Origin: Bacteroides sp. CAG:927
Lineage (GTDB): Bacteria > Bacteroidota > Bacteroidia > Bacteroidales > Muribaculaceae
DNA: 6,953 nt
NCBI GenBank assembly: GCA_000431155.1
Contig: HF985654.1
Location: 82,312 to 89,264 of the forward strand
Direction of reading: 5' to 3'
Part shown: positions 6,902 to 6,953 of the stretch, in pieces
Layout: every line of letters begins with the position of its first letter
Numbering within the stretch: position 1 is the first letter of the stretch
Notes under the pieces: generated by a model
The model's database searches: none
What the model was told of the DNA's origin: nothing
The model's input: only the letters and a program-made list of their open reading frames with translations
Program-made: the position numbers and the translations under genes

Positions 6902-6953
6902 GAAATAGTGATAGAATTGAGTTACAAGGGTTTCAGTCGTGCTTCCGATTATT

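Noticed and set aside
1..6953. CRISPR array, insertion sequence, transposase or integrase attachment site
   Set aside because: I saw no regularly spaced repeats, terminal inverted repeats, transposase motifs or tRNA-linked duplication anywhere in the window.

Overview
The window looks like chromosomal DNA of a gut-type Bacteroidales bacterium (Bacteroidota); Muribaculaceae, Barnesiella or Prevotella relatives would fit, but I cannot fix the genus. The reasons are a very large secreted protein ending in a type IX secretion (T9SS) sorting domain, promoters of the Bacteroidota form (TTTG, about 20 bp, TAnnTTTG), A/T-rich leaders without Shine-Dalgarno sequences, and an ECF sigma factor typical of the group.

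There are three protein genes. At the left, on the minus strand, a 1578-residue surface or secreted protein fills positions 41-4777. It is a mosaic of beta-rich modules (chitobiase-C-terminal-like, OB-like, two GEVED-like, three InlB-like repeats, one LamG/concanavalin-like) between a signal peptide and the T9SS domain. No catalytic domain is visible, so adhesion or glycan binding is the best guess. A hairpin cut by the left window edge probably terminates it, and a near-consensus promoter lies just before it.

Divergent from it, on the plus strand, is a 386-residue protein (4926-6086) that I cannot assign to a named family. Its first half carries a pattern compatible with a PD-(D/E)XK nuclease core (E88, D128, D139-T-K141). 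More than half of its arginines are AGA/AGG, against none in the neighbouring sigma gene, so it may be an accessory or acquired gene. A strong hairpin follows its stop codon.

At the right, convergent with it on the minus strand, is a 168-residue ECF sigma factor (6311-6817) with its own promoter-like motif. No anti-sigma gene follows it. Between the two convergent genes about 190 bp hold no gene, but they contain an inverted repeat, a direct repeat and three CCAATT motifs.

The three genes do not form an operon: each has its own strand or its own spacing, and nothing in the sequence ties their functions together. The best candidate for something undescribed is the 386-residue protein; the rest is fairly ordinary for the phylum.
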